Of a stretch of 64,000 bases of DNA, positions 9,038-18,267 are shown piece by piece. The notes beneath the pieces were generated by a model. That model had not been told where the DNA came from and did no database searches. It saw only the letters and a program-made list of their open reading frames with translations. Both the position numbers and the translations under genes were made by a program. Within the stretch, counting starts at the first letter, position 1, and every line of letters starts with the position of its first letter. The stretch is from contig NZ_CP060822.1 in assembly GCF_014489415.1 (NCBI RefSeq), positions 248,001 through 312,000 on the forward strand. Reading direction: 5' to 3'. The stretch comes from Cylindrospermopsis curvispora GIHE-G1 (GTDB lineage: Bacteria; Cyanobacteriota; Cyanobacteriia; Cyanobacteriales; Nostocaceae).

Positions 9038-9050
9038 TAGATGCGGAAAT

Positions 9051-9072
9051 GTTGGGTTGCGTTCTACCCAAC
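9051..9072. terminator. Hairpin between convergent genes
   Basis: GTTGGGT at 9051-9057 pairs with ACCCAAC at 9066-9072 across an 8-nt loop, directly between natE and the convergent Uma2 gene, whose stop codon begins at 9075. There is no strong T-run. The palindrome resembles the centre of the dispersed repeat found at 2744 and 60954. Confidence 0.5.
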
Positions 9073-9705
9073 CTACAATCTACCTACCATATTTACACTA
9101 CCACCAGCAGTTAAAAGTTGTTTTGCAGTTAATTGTAAACTGGGGAAAATAGCAGAAACAAGAAGATCATCATGTTGAAACAACTGCTTTTGATACTCAT
9201 CTTCAATTAACTTACAAATAGTAATAGTTGGCTGCTTAACTTTACCAATATATTCCCTACCACCTAAACCCAAATAATCTATAATCCAATATTCAGGTAC
9301 ACCTAATAAAGCATAATCTTCCACCTTACGAGCATAATCATTTTGCCAGTTTGTACTCACAACTTCTGCAATTAACTTAATTAATTTTCCTGATGTAATT
9401 ACAGGTTCTTGTTGCCATAAAGGCTCATTAATTAATTGAGTTTGATCCAGTACAATCACATCAGGACGAAAAGCCGTATTAGTTCCCAAAAGTTTCACCA
9501 AGCAGCGAGAAGGTGTAAAATATGGTAAATCTTGATGATCAATTTCTACATTGAGTTTACGACTGGTAAAAGCTGATATTTGTTCATGTGGTCCAGTGGG
9601 TTCCATCTCGATTAATTCCCCATCAATTAATTCATAATGATTATTGTCACCATATTGAGTAATAAACTCATTGACAGTGATTAGTTTTGGTGCTACTTGT
9701 ACCAT
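9073..9705 (-). CDS. Uma2 family (DUF820) putative endonuclease
   Basis: PD-(D/E)XK-fold family that is hugely expanded in cyanobacteria and whose role is unknown. Visible blocks are YELIDGELIEM, FRPDVIVLD, LIAEVVS, and ALLGVPEYWIID. The Asp-Glu-Lys-type residues are RPD and AEV, with a Lys in ARKVEDY. At 210 aa it is full length. dcd lies upstream on the same strand with a 38-bp gap, so the two may be cotranscribed. Confidence 0.85.
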   Translation of the reverse strand: MVQVAPKLITVNEFITQYGDNNHYELIDGELIEMEPTGPHEQISAFTSRKLNVEIDHQDLPYFTPSRCLVKLLGTNTAFRPDVIVLDQTQLINEPLWQQEPVITSGKLIKLIAEVVSTNWQNDYARKVEDYALLGVPEYWIIDYLGLGGREYIGKVKQPTITICKLIEDEYQKQLFQHDDLLVSAIFPSLQLTAKQLLTAGGSVNMVGRL

Positions 9706-9743
9706 GATGATTTTTCCTCATAATTTAGTTCAATATAATTCAA

Positions 9744-10340
9744 CTATACTTTAGCTAAAGTTACTCTTTCAGGCTGATTTTGATATTTACCTACTCTATC
9801 TGCATAGGTAGTTTGACATGGTTCTCCTTCTAAAAACAATAATTGCACAACTCCTTCATTGGCATAAATTCTACAATCAGCACTTGATGAATTACTAAAT
9901 TCCAGGGTAAGTGCGCCATTCCACGAAGCCTCCGCAGGTGTAATATTTGCTATCAAACCCACACGAGCATAAGTGCTTTTTCCCAAACAAATTGCAGTTA
10001 CATTAGGAGGTATTTGTAATTTTTCTAATGCTACTCCTAGTCCATAAGAATGTGCAGGAATAATAAAAAAATCTCCATCTTCATCATGTTGTAAATCCAC
10101 AGATTCTAAATTTTTGGGATTAAATTTTTTAGGATTAACAACTGTTCCAGGAATATGTTTAAATACTAAAAATTCTTTAGGTGATAAACGTATATCATAA
10201 CCATAGGAAGATAAGCCATAACTCAATGCAGGTACTTCTGCGCCAGATTCTAACCTGATAGTGCGAAGTAAACTAGGTTCAAATGGTTCAATCATTCCTT
10301 TCTTTGCTTCTTCAATTATCCACTTGTCATTCTTCAGCAT
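9744..10340 (-). CDS. dcd: dCTP deaminase
   Basis: Converts dCTP to dUTP, the first step of dTTP supply. The family core is clear: SSYGYDIRLSP, GKSTYARVGL with the conserved Ser-Arg, and the catalytic-Glu region NITPAEASWNG followed by LTLEFSN. It has 198 aa, as usual for the bacterial enzyme. The ATG at 10340 lies in AAATGCTGAAG. It is upstream of the Uma2 gene on the same strand. Confidence 0.95.
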   Translation of the reverse strand: MLKNDKWIIEEAKKGMIEPFEPSLLRTIRLESGAEVPALSYGLSSYGYDIRLSPKEFLVFKHIPGTVVNPKKFNPKNLESVDLQHDEDGDFFIIPAHSYGLGVALEKLQIPPNVTAICLGKSTYARVGLIANITPAEASWNGALTLEFSNSSSADCRIYANEGVVQLLFLEGEPCQTTYADRVGKYQNQPERVTLAKV

Positions 10341-10378
10341 TTGATAGTTACCTAAATTCCTAACCTCGTTATTCTAGC

Positions 10379-10520
10379 ATGATTAAGGATACCAATACAG
10401 TAACTCCCGAAGAAATTGCTCAGTTTCGGACCCAATTAGCGGATTATCCCAGTGCGATCGCGGCTTTTGGATGCAATTGAGGGGTGTGAGGGCTATTTGG
10501 AGGATGCTATACCATGTTAA
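10379..10520 (+). pseudogene. Frameshifted remnant of a small acidic cyanobacterial protein
   Basis: The ATG at 10379 opens TPEEIAQFRTQLADYPS but stops at 10478-10480. After one extra T in the TTTT run near 10467, the other frame continues as LDAIEGCEGYLEDA and stops at 10518. The two halves joined look like the N-terminal part of a conserved cyanobacterial protein family, which I recall but cannot name. The rest of the gene is absent; tRNA-Arg follows within 40 bp. Confidence 0.6.
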
Positions 10521-10557
10521 TGTGCCCACCAAAGCGGGTACAGAATGAGACAAAAAG

Positions 10558-10630
10558 CGAGCGCGGCAGGGTTCGAACCTGCGACCAATTGCTTAGAAGG
10601 CAATTGCTCTATCCACTGAGCTACGCGCCC
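10558..10630 (-). tRNA. tRNA-Arg (anticodon TCT)
   Basis: The reverse strand gives acceptor GGGCGCG with CGCGCTC and discriminator G. The anticodon loop is CTTCTAA between GCAATTGC-type stems, and the T arm is GCAGG-TTCGAAC-CCTGC. It is 73 nt long with no encoded CCA. Confidence 0.97.
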
Positions 10631-11107
10631 AATTTCAGCACTTGTAAATTCTCAAAACATCCCTCACTATCCCCAGACTCAACACAGTTCCTGTATTGAT
10701 CGTGGAAGATTTTTTAGGCTTTCGTGTTTGGTGGAGTCCCAAATGCCATACAATTCTACAATAGACAGGAATTTTCGGAATGTCAACCTTTTACCCAAAA
10801 ATTAAACTGTGCCTCTAGGTTTGTATAAGTTTCTGATCCATGAATCAAAATCTGACGATAGCTTGTCAATGGTTACTCAATCTCGATATACTGGACAGAT
10901 GGCGAGCTAGTTATTATAAGTTAGTGGTTAAATGTGACGAATCCCGTGCTTCCAAAGCTCCTACTAATTCTAGTTAATTTGGTAACAGACTAAGTGAGAA
11001 TAAGAAGTTTAAATTTCCTGATAATTGCTGATAGGGATGTAAATGGTGCATAAAAGTTCGATTAGTGCCTTACAGACAAATAAAGTTAACAAATTTTGGT
11101 GTCTACC
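10631..11107. other. 477-bp gap; only a doubtful 45-codon ORF
   Basis: No known gene is visible. One open frame from the ATG at 10840 to the TAA ending at 10977 encodes 45 residues (MNQNLTIACQWLLNLDILDR, then a basic stretch) with no convincing ribosome site. It may be chance, or the remnant of a larger gene. The last 130 bp presumably hold the promoter of the HTH gene. Confidence 0.35.
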
Positions 11108-12097
11108 GTGAGAAAACTAACAGATTCAGACAAGACTGAAATTCTCAAACTCTATAGAGAAACCGCCGAAACTACCTCAACTTTGGCAGAACGCTATGGA
11201 GTGAGTAACTCCACCATTAGCCGTCTGCTTAAAGGTATTTTACCGGAAGAAGACTATGAGTATCTAGTTTCCCTCAAGCGCGCTGCTAGAACTCCGGAAG
11301 GTAGGGCCCTAGTAAGCTATGAACAACTACCCCTGCTGGGTCAATCCCAGGGGGATGAGATTGCAGCTACCCAAACTCCGCTGGAGGACTTAGAACCTCC
11401 CAAGGTTGAGGTAACCAGAGTTGATACACCTGAGATGGAAGTGTCCAAACCTGTAATAAAGGAAATCAGGGATGTTGTAGATATTCAAACGACACCCATT
11501 CCTGCTCCCATCATTAGAAGAGTGAAGACACGCTCCTCTGCAACGGACAAGCCTCCCTTTGCAGTCTCTCCAGACCTGGAACCAGTCAAAGACCAAGCTA
11601 CAATCCTGGAAGAAACCGATTCCCAAGCTAGTATCATTGCTAATATGTTTGGTGATGATTTGCTCGACGAGTCTGAGGATTTGGATGATTTAGATGATGA
11701 TTTATATGAAGACGAGGAGGATTTTGAAGAAGAGGAGTTTGAAAGACCTACACCTTTTGTAACCAGATCTAGAGCAGGAGATGGCTCTGTTCAAATCTTG
11801 CCACTTTCAGTTGCATCACTACCAAAAACGTGCTATTTGGTAATTGACCGCTGTGCAGAACTAATTACCAGACCCCTAAAAGACTTTGGGGATTTAGGCG
11901 CTATACCCATTGTGGAAACCCAACAAAAAACCCTGCCAGTATTTGATAATCATCGAGTGGCTAAACGCTTCTCTACCAAACGCGATCGGGTGATTAGAAT
12001 ACCTGACAGTAGGGTGCTGCATAAGACTAGTAACCATTTGCAAGCTAAGGGTATTACCCGACTATTAATTGATGGTCAGGTTTACTCTTTGACCTAG
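11108..12097 (+). CDS. HTH-domain cyanobacterial protein with acidic linker
   Basis: Residues 1-45 form a helix-turn-helix resembling resolvase or transposase HTH_7/23 domains (TLAERYGVSNSTISRLLK). The middle is Pro/Thr-rich, then very acidic (DDLDDDLYEDEEDFEEEEF, about residues 192-210). The C-terminal 110 residues are a separate conserved-looking domain (CYLVIDRCAELITRPLKDF). This domain pattern looks like a chromosomal cyanobacterial regulator, not a transposase: no catalytic domain is present. The start is uncertain; TTG 11096, GTG 11099 and GTG 11108 are all in frame, and I favour 11108. The function is unknown. Confidence 0.75.
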   Translation: MRKLTDSDKTEILKLYRETAETTSTLAERYGVSNSTISRLLKGILPEEDYEYLVSLKRAARTPEGRALVSYEQLPLLGQSQGDEIAATQTPLEDLEPPKVEVTRVDTPEMEVSKPVIKEIRDVVDIQTTPIPAPIIRRVKTRSSATDKPPFAVSPDLEPVKDQATILEETDSQASIIANMFGDDLLDESEDLDDLDDDLYEDEEDFEEEEFERPTPFVTRSRAGDGSVQILPLSVASLPKTCYLVIDRCAELITRPLKDFGDLGAIPIVETQQKTLPVFDNHRVAKRFSTKRDRVIRIPDSRVLHKTSNHLQAKGITRLLIDGQVYSLT

Positions 12098-12445
12098 GGT
12101 GTACTTAAAACCACAGGTTCTGGTGGTCTTTCGCTCTCCATGAGGTAACATGGCTTTTTCTCCCGAAAGTACTTGCCATGTTCACCAGAGAAATGTACAA
12201 TAATTTAACTGATAAATTTTGCCCTCCACAGTCAACCGAAGAGAGCGGGGGTCTCCATGAGGGAAAATAATGAAGGCTAAATGTCAAAACTTGCATGAAA
12301 ACAAATAAATATTCAGTTACATTTATTGACTAAATATATGTACTTGAGGTATTAACAATCAGGAGCAATTCTGAATACTCATAACTCAATATAACTCATA
12401 CCTAATTACCTTACTACCAACACTACTCACAATTGTGTCACTGTA
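12098..12445. other. 348-bp intergenic region with repeat fragments
   Basis: Contains an inverted repeat ACATGGC/GCCATGT at about 12148-12180 and a dispersed motif GAGAGCGGGGGTCTCCATGA near 12241, whose relatives occur at 50595 and 50690. The AT-rich right half probably carries the promoter of the sulfite reductase gene. I see no clear NtcA or CysR operator. Confidence 0.5.
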
Positions 12446-14362
12446 ATGATTAACTCTGCACCTTCCTCGATTAGCGATCGCAAGCCTTCTAAAGTAGAGG
12501 GGATAAAAGAAAAAAGTAACTTTCTTAGGGAGCCCCTAGCCACGGAAATCCTTGAGGATACTACCCATTTCACCGAGGACGCAATACAAATTCTCAAGTT
12601 TCACGGTTCCTACCAACAGGATAATAGGGATAACCGAGTCAAAGGACAGGAGAAAGACTACCAGATGATGCTGCGCACAAGAAACCCTGGTGGTTTGGTT
12701 CCGCCCCAGCTATACCTAGCCTTGGATAAATTAGCTGATGAATATGGTAATCATACACTAAGAGCCACTACCCGTCAAGGCTTTCAAATTCATGGTGTGT
12801 TAAAAAAGAACTTGAAAACCGTAATTGGGACTATCATCGAAAATCTTGGGTCCACCTTGGGAGCTTGCGGGGATATTAACCGCAATGTGATGGCACCCCC
12901 CGCACCTTGGAAAAACCGTCCAGAATATCAATATGCTTGGGAATATGCCCAAAATGTTGCTGATTTACTGTCTCCTCAAACGGGAGCTTATTATGAAATT
13001 TGGTTAGATGGGGAAAAAGCCATCACAGCCCAAGAACACCCAGAAGTAAAAGCAGCAAGGCAAAAAAATGGCACTGGGACTATTTTTCATGACTCCGTAG
13101 AGCCCATTTATGGCACCCATTATATGCCACGTAAATTCAAGATTTGCGTGACCGTACCCGGTGATAATTCGGTGGATTTGTATTCTCAAGATTTAACCCT
13201 GGTAGTCATTACTAATGAGCAAGGAGAACTGGAGGGTTTTAACGTCTTTGCTGGTGGTGGTTTAGGAAGAACCCATAACAAGGAAGAAACTTTTGCTCGG
13301 TTAGCAGATGCTATTTGCTATGTAGATAAAAAAGATGTCTATGAGCTTGTGAAAGCAATTGTTGCCACCCAAAGAGATTATGGCGATCGCACGGACAGAA
13401 GACATGCCAGGTTAAAATATCTAATACAAGACTGGGGAGTAGATAAATTCCGGGCTAAAGTAGAAGAGTATTTTGGCAACAAGGTTAAACCTTTCCAAGA
13501 GCTACCACCATTCAAATATCAAGATTTTCTGGGATGGAATGAGCAAGGGGATGGTAAACTGTTTCTAGGGATTTCCATAGACAATGGTCGAGTGAAAGAT
13601 GAGGGGAAATTTCAACTAAAAACTGCCTTACGGACCATAGTTGAACAGTTTGACCTACCCATGCGTCTTACCCCCAACCAGAACCTAATTTTCTATGATA
13701 TTGTCCCCAAAGATCGGCAAACCATTCAAGCCATTTTAGAAAGATCCGGGGTAATTACCAATCCCCAGACCATTTCTACCCTAACCCGCTATGCCATGGC
13801 TTGTCCAGCCTTACCCACCTGCGGTTTAGCTATTACCGAATCAGAAAGAGCAATACCTGGAATATTAGAGCGGATTCGCACCTTACTGGATAAGGTAGGT
13901 CTGCAAAAAGAACACTTTGTAGTCAGGATGACCGGTTGTCCCAATGGGTGCGCTCGTCCCTACATGGCCGAATTAGGGTTTGTAGGGAGCGCGCCAGAAT
14001 CCTATCAGGTATGGTTAGGTGGTTCCCCGGATCAAACCAGATTAGCACAACCAATAATTGAGAAATTGCACCACAATAGTATTGAGAGCTTTTTAGAACC
14101 CATCTTTGTCTTTTTCAAGAAGTCCCGTCAAGCGAAAGAGAGTTTTGGTGATTTTTGTGATAGGGTTGGTTTGGATGCCATTCGGGAATTTTCAGCTAGT
14201 TACAAGCCAGAAGAGGTAGTTAGCACTAGTAAATACCGACATCGGGTAAGTTTGCAAGATGACATTTACTTACAGCTCAAGCAAACCTCAGAGAGAGTAA
14301 ATAAACCCATGACTCAGCTGGTCAATGAAGCGTTGGCTACCTATTTGGCACAGTTGGACTAA
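12446..14362 (+). CDS. sir: Ferredoxin-sulfite reductase
   Basis: Six-electron reduction of sulfite to sulfide in assimilation, using ferredoxin; siroheme and 4Fe-4S enzyme. The cluster cysteines are visible at about 453 and 459 (CPALPTC) and 498 and 502 (TGCPNGC). The two-fold ferrite-like repeats start at [12 protein letters not shown] and [11 protein letters not shown], and the siroheme-contact residues RATTRQG are present. It has 638 aa. The last 40 residues ([14 protein letters not shown] then [13 protein letters not shown]) look like a ribbon-helix-helix DNA-binding motif. I recall sulfite reductases of plastids binding DNA, but that tail is different. Nitrite reductase is the main alternative, less likely from the [11 protein letters not shown] block and length. 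Confidence 0.92.
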   Translation: MINSAPSSISDRKPSKVEGIKEKSNFLREPLATEILEDTTHFTEDAIQILKFHGSYQQDNRDNRVKGQEKDYQMMLRTRNPGGLVPPQLYLALDKLADEYGNHTLRATTRQGFQIHGVLKKNLKTVIGTIIENLGSTLGACGDINRNVMAPPAPWKNRPEYQYAWEYAQNVADLLSPQTGAYYEIWLDGEKAITAQEHPEVKAARQKNGTGTIFHDSVEPIYGTHYMPRKFKICVTVPGDNSVDLYSQDLTLVVITNEQGELEGFNVFAGGGLGRTHNKEETFARLADAICYVDKKDVYELVKAIVATQRDYGDRTDRRHARLKYLIQDWGVDKFRAKVEEYFGNKVKPFQELPPFKYQDFLGWNEQGDGKLFLGISIDNGRVKDEGKFQLKTALRTIVEQFDLPMRLTPNQNLIFYDIVPKDRQTIQAILERSGVITNPQTISTLTRYAMACPALPTCGLAITESERAIPGILERIRTLLDKVGLQKEHFVVRMTGCPNGCARPYMAELGFVGSAPESYQVWLGGSPDQTRLAQPIIEKLHHNSIESFLEPIFVFFKKSRQAKESFGDFCDRVGLDAIREFSASYKPEEVVSTSKYRHRVSLQDDIYLQLKQTSERVNKPMTQLVNEALATYLAQLD

Positions 14363-14385
14363 ACACACCTGACTAGAGCTTTAAT

Positions 14386-14406
14386 CCAGGGAATTCAATT
14401 CCCTGG
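14386..14406. terminator. Perfect palindromic terminator, bidirectional
   Basis: CCAGGGAATT at 14386-14395 is exactly complementary to 14397-14406, between the convergent sir and porin genes. There is no long T-run on either side. Confidence 0.7.
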
Positions 14407-14422
14407 ATCCCCCTATGATTGG

Positions 14423-15994
14423 TTAGAAACTAAAGGTAGTTCTCAACGCGCCAATAATAACACTGTCATTTTGCTTGTTGTGATTTGGTGCAGTTAGCCA
14501 AATCAGACCGGGAGTGACGGTGATATTGTCATTGACTTTAAACTGATAAAAACCTTCCAAATGATAGGAAGTATCTTTGTCTTTAAGTCCGGACAAAGTG
14601 GTGCTTGCATTGGTCACTTTTGGCTGCATACCGACTATTAAACCACCCAAGTTGCCTTTTTTCCACAAATCTGGAAAGGCCAGGTTAACAGCATAGTTCC
14701 AAATATCCACATCTCCTTTTATACCCGTTAACAACTGGCTCTTGGTATATCCCGCCCAACCTTCTAAACGCAGTTTGGGGGTAACACCCAGGGATGCTTG
14801 TACTCCGTAGGAATTGCTGGAGAAATTGCCCAAGAAATTGGTTGTAGCATTATTGCTACCCGCAGCAAGTGGCAAATTGTAGGAGTTGATGTAGGTCAGT
14901 CCCAGAGTAACACGGTCACTTGGTTTAACAGTTAACTGAGCTAAAGCTCCGTAGGGTCCCTCAAACAAACCCTTACCAGAAGCGGGACTAGCAGCGCTAC
15001 TGCTTCCAGTACTCATATCTCCACCCAAGTACCCTAGGCTCAATGTTAAATTTTTATTGAACTCGTGGTTTATTCCCAAACCGCTAGCACCCAATTGGGA
15101 GTAAATAGGGTTACGCGTACCAAAGGTAGATAAAGCACCAAAAGCACCATCACCATTAAAGCTGGTAATAGTGGTAGTTAGGTCCTCCGCTGCACCATCG
15201 TTAGCAACAGCTATGACCTGGGTTTTATCACCTATGGGGAATTTGTATGACAATGCACCCACGGAAAGAGCTGTACTAGCTCCACCACCCCCAAAGTAGA
15301 AACCTGCTTCTGTAGTTCCCACATCAGGGGTTCTAATGTTATTACTTTGAAGTCTGGTAAATAGGGTATCTTTACCTGTAAAACTGGTAACCAGCTCCAA
15401 TCTTGTCCGCGCTCCCAAGGTGGCACTCCTACCCGCTCCCGGATTTCCGTCAACCTTCCTAGCAGAAATGTCACTAACAACAGCTACTACCTGACCTTGC
15501 AATTTTGTGGTTGTGGAAAATTGGGTTGCTTCCAATCGGGTGGTTTTAGCCTCTAATGTATCTACACGACGCTTGAAAGTTTCCAGTTCCGGACCAAACT
15601 GTTTTTGCAGTCTCTCTATATTGGCAATGTCCTGTTTAGTTACCTGATCAGCAGTAGCACTACTAATTAGCTCATTAACACGGTCTAAACAAGCACTTAG
15701 TGCGGCGGCAAATTCAAATCTGGTCAGTGTTCGATTACCACGAAACTTGCCATCGGGATAACCACCCACACAACCATAACGCTCAATTAATGACTGTATT
15801 GCTTGAAATGCCCAATCCCCCGGTTGCACGTCTGATAGCTGGGACACGGATGTCATCTGGGATATGTAGTTTGGCTCAGATACCTGTACAGATGATTCTG
15901 TTTTTGACACATCCTCGGCTAAAGCACTGCCACTCATAGAAATGGCATATCCAAGTACAGAACTTGTTAGCAAATACAACAGAAATTTTTGCAT
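14423..15994 (-). CDS. SLH-domain outer-membrane porin (cyanobacterial iron-uptake porin family)
   Basis: Outer-membrane beta-barrel anchored to peptidoglycan by an SLH domain. From the ATG at 15994 (ribosome site GAGGAAG) there is a signal peptide ending around SGSALA. The SLH domain has GDWAFQAIQSLIERYGC and GYPDGKFRGNRTLTRFEFA. A coiled-coil linker follows (ERLQKQFGPELETFKRRVDT), then many alternating beta strands ending in Phe (TTFSF). It has 523 aa. Upstream in-frame codons would add 15 residues that do not look like a signal peptide. It lies beside the zinc importer operon and is divergent from it. Confidence 0.93.
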   Translation of the reverse strand: MQKFLLYLLTSSVLGYAISMSGSALAEDVSKTESSVQVSEPNYISQMTSVSQLSDVQPGDWAFQAIQSLIERYGCVGGYPDGKFRGNRTLTRFEFAAALSACLDRVNELISSATADQVTKQDIANIERLQKQFGPELETFKRRVDTLEAKTTRLEATQFSTTTKLQGQVVAVVSDISARKVDGNPGAGRSATLGARTRLELVTSFTGKDTLFTRLQSNNIRTPDVGTTEAGFYFGGGGASTALSVGALSYKFPIGDKTQVIAVANDGAAEDLTTTITSFNGDGAFGALSTFGTRNPIYSQLGASGLGINHEFNKNLTLSLGYLGGDMSTGSSSAASPASGKGLFEGPYGALAQLTVKPSDRVTLGLTYINSYNLPLAAGSNNATTNFLGNFSSNSYGVQASLGVTPKLRLEGWAGYTKSQLLTGIKGDVDIWNYAVNLAFPDLWKKGNLGGLIVGMQPKVTNASTTLSGLKDKDTSYHLEGFYQFKVNDNITVTPGLIWLTAPNHNKQNDSVIIGALRTTFSF

Positions 15995-16206
15995 GGCTTC
16001 CTCACACCTCTTTATCATTAGCATCAGCATCTTTCCCAACTACTGGGTAAATGCAAACACTCAAGAAAAATCCTTTCCTTCTCACCTTAACACCAAGCAA
16101 ACATTTTTTTAACCTCAAGTTAACAAACCCTGATTTATTTCCCAGTTGATCCTGGTAGTATCCATATTTTCCTTAGCTCCCATGAAAATATTGCTTCACC
16201 TCCACT

Positions 16207-16275
16207 CCGCTCTATAGGATCTACCCAAAGCTACCTAAACCTTTACAGATATGGACTACCTACTTCCTGTTTCAT
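16207..16275. repeat. Dispersed 60-70 bp repeat, copy 1
   Basis: The stretch from CCGCTCTATAGGATCTAC to TTCCTGTTTCAT reappears, reversed, at 36353-36411. The two are near-identical except for about ten extra bases (AAGCTACCTA) in this copy. Confidence 0.8.
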
Positions 16276-16374
16276 CGTAGTCTCAAGATGATTCTTGAGA
16301 GGTTTGTCTACTCCACAAGCTATCTCTAATGTCTGGGTAGAATTTTTTCAGCTTTTAGCCCATTAGCTATTGCC

Positions 16375-16396
16375 TGATAATGATAATTATTATAAT
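16375..16396 (+). promoter_or_regulatory. Zur-like operator upstream of znuA
   Basis: The AT-rich imperfect palindrome TGATAATGATAATTATTA resembles published cyanobacterial zinc-regulator (Zur/FurB) boxes. It ends 42 bp before the znuA start. Direct evidence is only the sequence match and its position before a zinc transport operon. Confidence 0.55.
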
Positions 16397-16438
16397 ATTT
16401 TTCTGGTGATGTTTTTTAGTATGGTTCGAGGAGAGAAC

Positions 16439-17440
16439 ATGAAAAAGTTTGGCAAAACTACCAAAATCACTAAGATTGCCAGAAAGATTCTGGGTTGGTC
16501 ATCTTCTGTCTTATTTATTTCTTTAATATATGGTTGTGAGCGATCGCAGGTTAATTTACCAACAGAAAAATCAACATCAACCGAATCTAGTCCAGCTACT
16601 CAAACTAAAATAGTGGCAACATTTTTACCGGTCTACCTATTCACCAAAGCTGTAGTAGGGGATGTGGCCAAGGTAGACGTGTTAGTAAAGCCTGGTACTG
16701 ATATTCATGAATATCAATCTACTCCAGATAATGTCAAGGCGATCGCCAGTGCGAACATTTTGGTAAAAAATGGTCTAGGGTTGGAAGAGTTTTTAGAGGG
16801 TACAGTGAAAAACGCTAAAAACCCTCAATTAGTAGAAATTGATGCTAGTAAAGGGATTAAGATTATAGACGAGGGTTCACCAGTAGAGGAAATAAAAGGG
16901 GAGGAACACGACCATAAACATGATCACGCCCAGGGAAATCCCCATGTGTGGTTGGATCCGGTATTAGCTAAACAACAAGTGATTAATATTAGAGATGGTT
17001 TAATTGCTGCTGATGCGCGAAATAAACAGATCTATAAAACTAATGCAGCGACTTATATTCAGGAATTAGACAATCTCAACAATGAATTTGAGCAAACTCT
17101 TAGTAAAACTCCCAACTGCACCTTCATCACTTTTCATGATGCTTTCCCTTATATAGCTAAACGTTATAATCTGAAACAGGTTGCAGTGGTAGAGTTACCA
17201 GAGGATAAACTCGCACCAGGAGATATACAAGCGGTAATTAATACGGTGAGAAAGTACAAAGTTAAAGTTTTATTTAGCGAACCAGGAATAGATAATAAAC
17301 TACTTACCAGTCTTGCTCAAGATTTGAATCTAACTTTATATTCCCTCAATTCGTTAGAAACAGGAGAGAGAAATCCCCAGTATTATTTTCAAGCCATGAG
17401 AGACAACTTAAAAAGTTTAGCAACAGGATGTCAAAAATAA
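16439..17440 (+). CDS. znuA: Zinc ABC transporter substrate-binding lipoprotein ZnuA
   Basis: Cluster A-I periplasmic binding protein that captures Zn2+ for import. From the ATG at 16439 (ribosome site GAGGAGAGAAC) the signal peptide ends in a lipobox at IYGC. A His-Asp loop (HDHKHDHAQGNPHVW) lies between the first ligand (DIHEYQ) and later ligands (HDAFPYIA; EPGIDNK). The His-rich loop points to zinc rather than manganese. It overlaps znuC by 13 bp if the upstream znuC start is used. Confidence 0.93.
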   Translation: MKKFGKTTKITKIARKILGWSSSVLFISLIYGCERSQVNLPTEKSTSTESSPATQTKIVATFLPVYLFTKAVVGDVAKVDVLVKPGTDIHEYQSTPDNVKAIASANILVKNGLGLEEFLEGTVKNAKNPQLVEIDASKGIKIIDEGSPVEEIKGEEHDHKHDHAQGNPHVWLDPVLAKQQVINIRDGLIAADARNKQIYKTNAATYIQELDNLNNEFEQTLSKTPNCTFITFHDAFPYIAKRYNLKQVAVVELPEDKLAPGDIQAVINTVRKYKVKVLFSEPGIDNKLLTSLAQDLNLTLYSLNSLETGERNPQYYFQAMRDNLKSLATGCQK

Positions 17441-18264
17441 TAATGACTCAAAATCCGTCAAATCAGTCAAAAATTACATTACCAATATTAAAGGTAGAGG
17501 GGTTGAACATCTACCAGGGGAAATATTTGGCCATTAGAGATGTTTCCTTTGAATTGTTTCCGGGGACGGATACAGCTATAGTTGGACCTAATGGTGCTGG
17601 TAAAAGCACCCTGGTAAAGGGGATTTTAGATTTGATTCCCCACACTGGTGGGAGAATTGAGATTTTTGGTCTTCCCCTTTCCAGGTTAGGGAATTTACGT
17701 CAATTACTGGGCTATGTACCACAAAACTTTATCTTTGATCGTAGTTTTCCTATTTCCACAAGTGAGTTAGTAGGACTAGGTATTGGTCAATATGAATCAG
17801 TCGGTGGGAGAAATAGCTCTTCTGTTAATTCATGGTTATGTAAATTTCGGCAAATCCGACGACAAGAATCCACAGCTATTAAGGTAGCATTACAGCGTAC
17901 AAATTCCTACCATTTAAGAAATAAGACCATTGGCACACTCAGTGGTGGTGAATTAAAAAGGGTTTTGTTGGCCTATTGTTTAGTAACTCCCCGAAAACTG
18001 CTAATTTTAGACGAAGCTTTCGCTGGGGTGGATATTCAGGGAGCAGCAGATTTTTATGCTTTGCTCAATCAGTTAAAATTAGAAGAGCAGTGGACTGTAT
18101 TACAGGTTTCCCACGATATTGACATGGTGAATCGCCATTGTGACCGCGTGCTTTGCTTAAATCAAACCTTGGTCTGTTCTGGTAAACCGGAAATTGCTCT
18201 TTCACCACAAAATCTGTTAGCAACCTATGGCCCAGGTTTCAGTCGTTATCAACATCATCATTAA
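17428..18264 (+). CDS. znuC: Zinc ABC transporter ATPase ZnuC
   Basis: Energizes zinc import. Walker A is GPNGAGKST, the signature is LSGGELKR, Walker B is LLILDEAFAG, and the switch His is in VSHDIDM. The Glu-to-Ala-side difference in Walker B (DEAFAGVD) is usual for this metal-transport cluster. The start at 17428 overlaps the end of znuA; the ATG at 17443 is an alternative. It is followed by znuB after 3 bp. The C-terminus ends RYQHHH. Confidence 0.92.
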   Translation: MSKIIMTQNPSNQSKITLPILKVEGLNIYQGKYLAIRDVSFELFPGTDTAIVGPNGAGKSTLVKGILDLIPHTGGRIEIFGLPLSRLGNLRQLLGYVPQNFIFDRSFPISTSELVGLGIGQYESVGGRNSSSVNSWLCKFRQIRRQESTAIKVALQRTNSYHLRNKTIGTLSGGELKRVLLAYCLVTPRKLLILDEAFAGVDIQGAADFYALLNQLKLEEQWTVLQVSHDIDMVNRHCDRVLCLNQTLVCSGKPEIALSPQNLLATYGPGFSRYQHHH

Positions 18265-18267
18265 ATA

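Larger units (their letters stand above)
15995..16438. other. 444-bp divergent intergenic region with repeat and Zur-like box
   Basis: Holds the porin promoter on the left, the dispersed repeat at 16207-16275, a small hairpin CTCAAG/CTTGAG at about 16282-16299, and the Zur-like site listed separately. No open frame in it looks like a gene. Confidence 0.6.

Noticed and set aside
10840-10977. 45-codon gene
   Set aside because: No ribosome site, no recognisable motif and no conserved partner; mentioned only as a doubtful frame in the gap entry.
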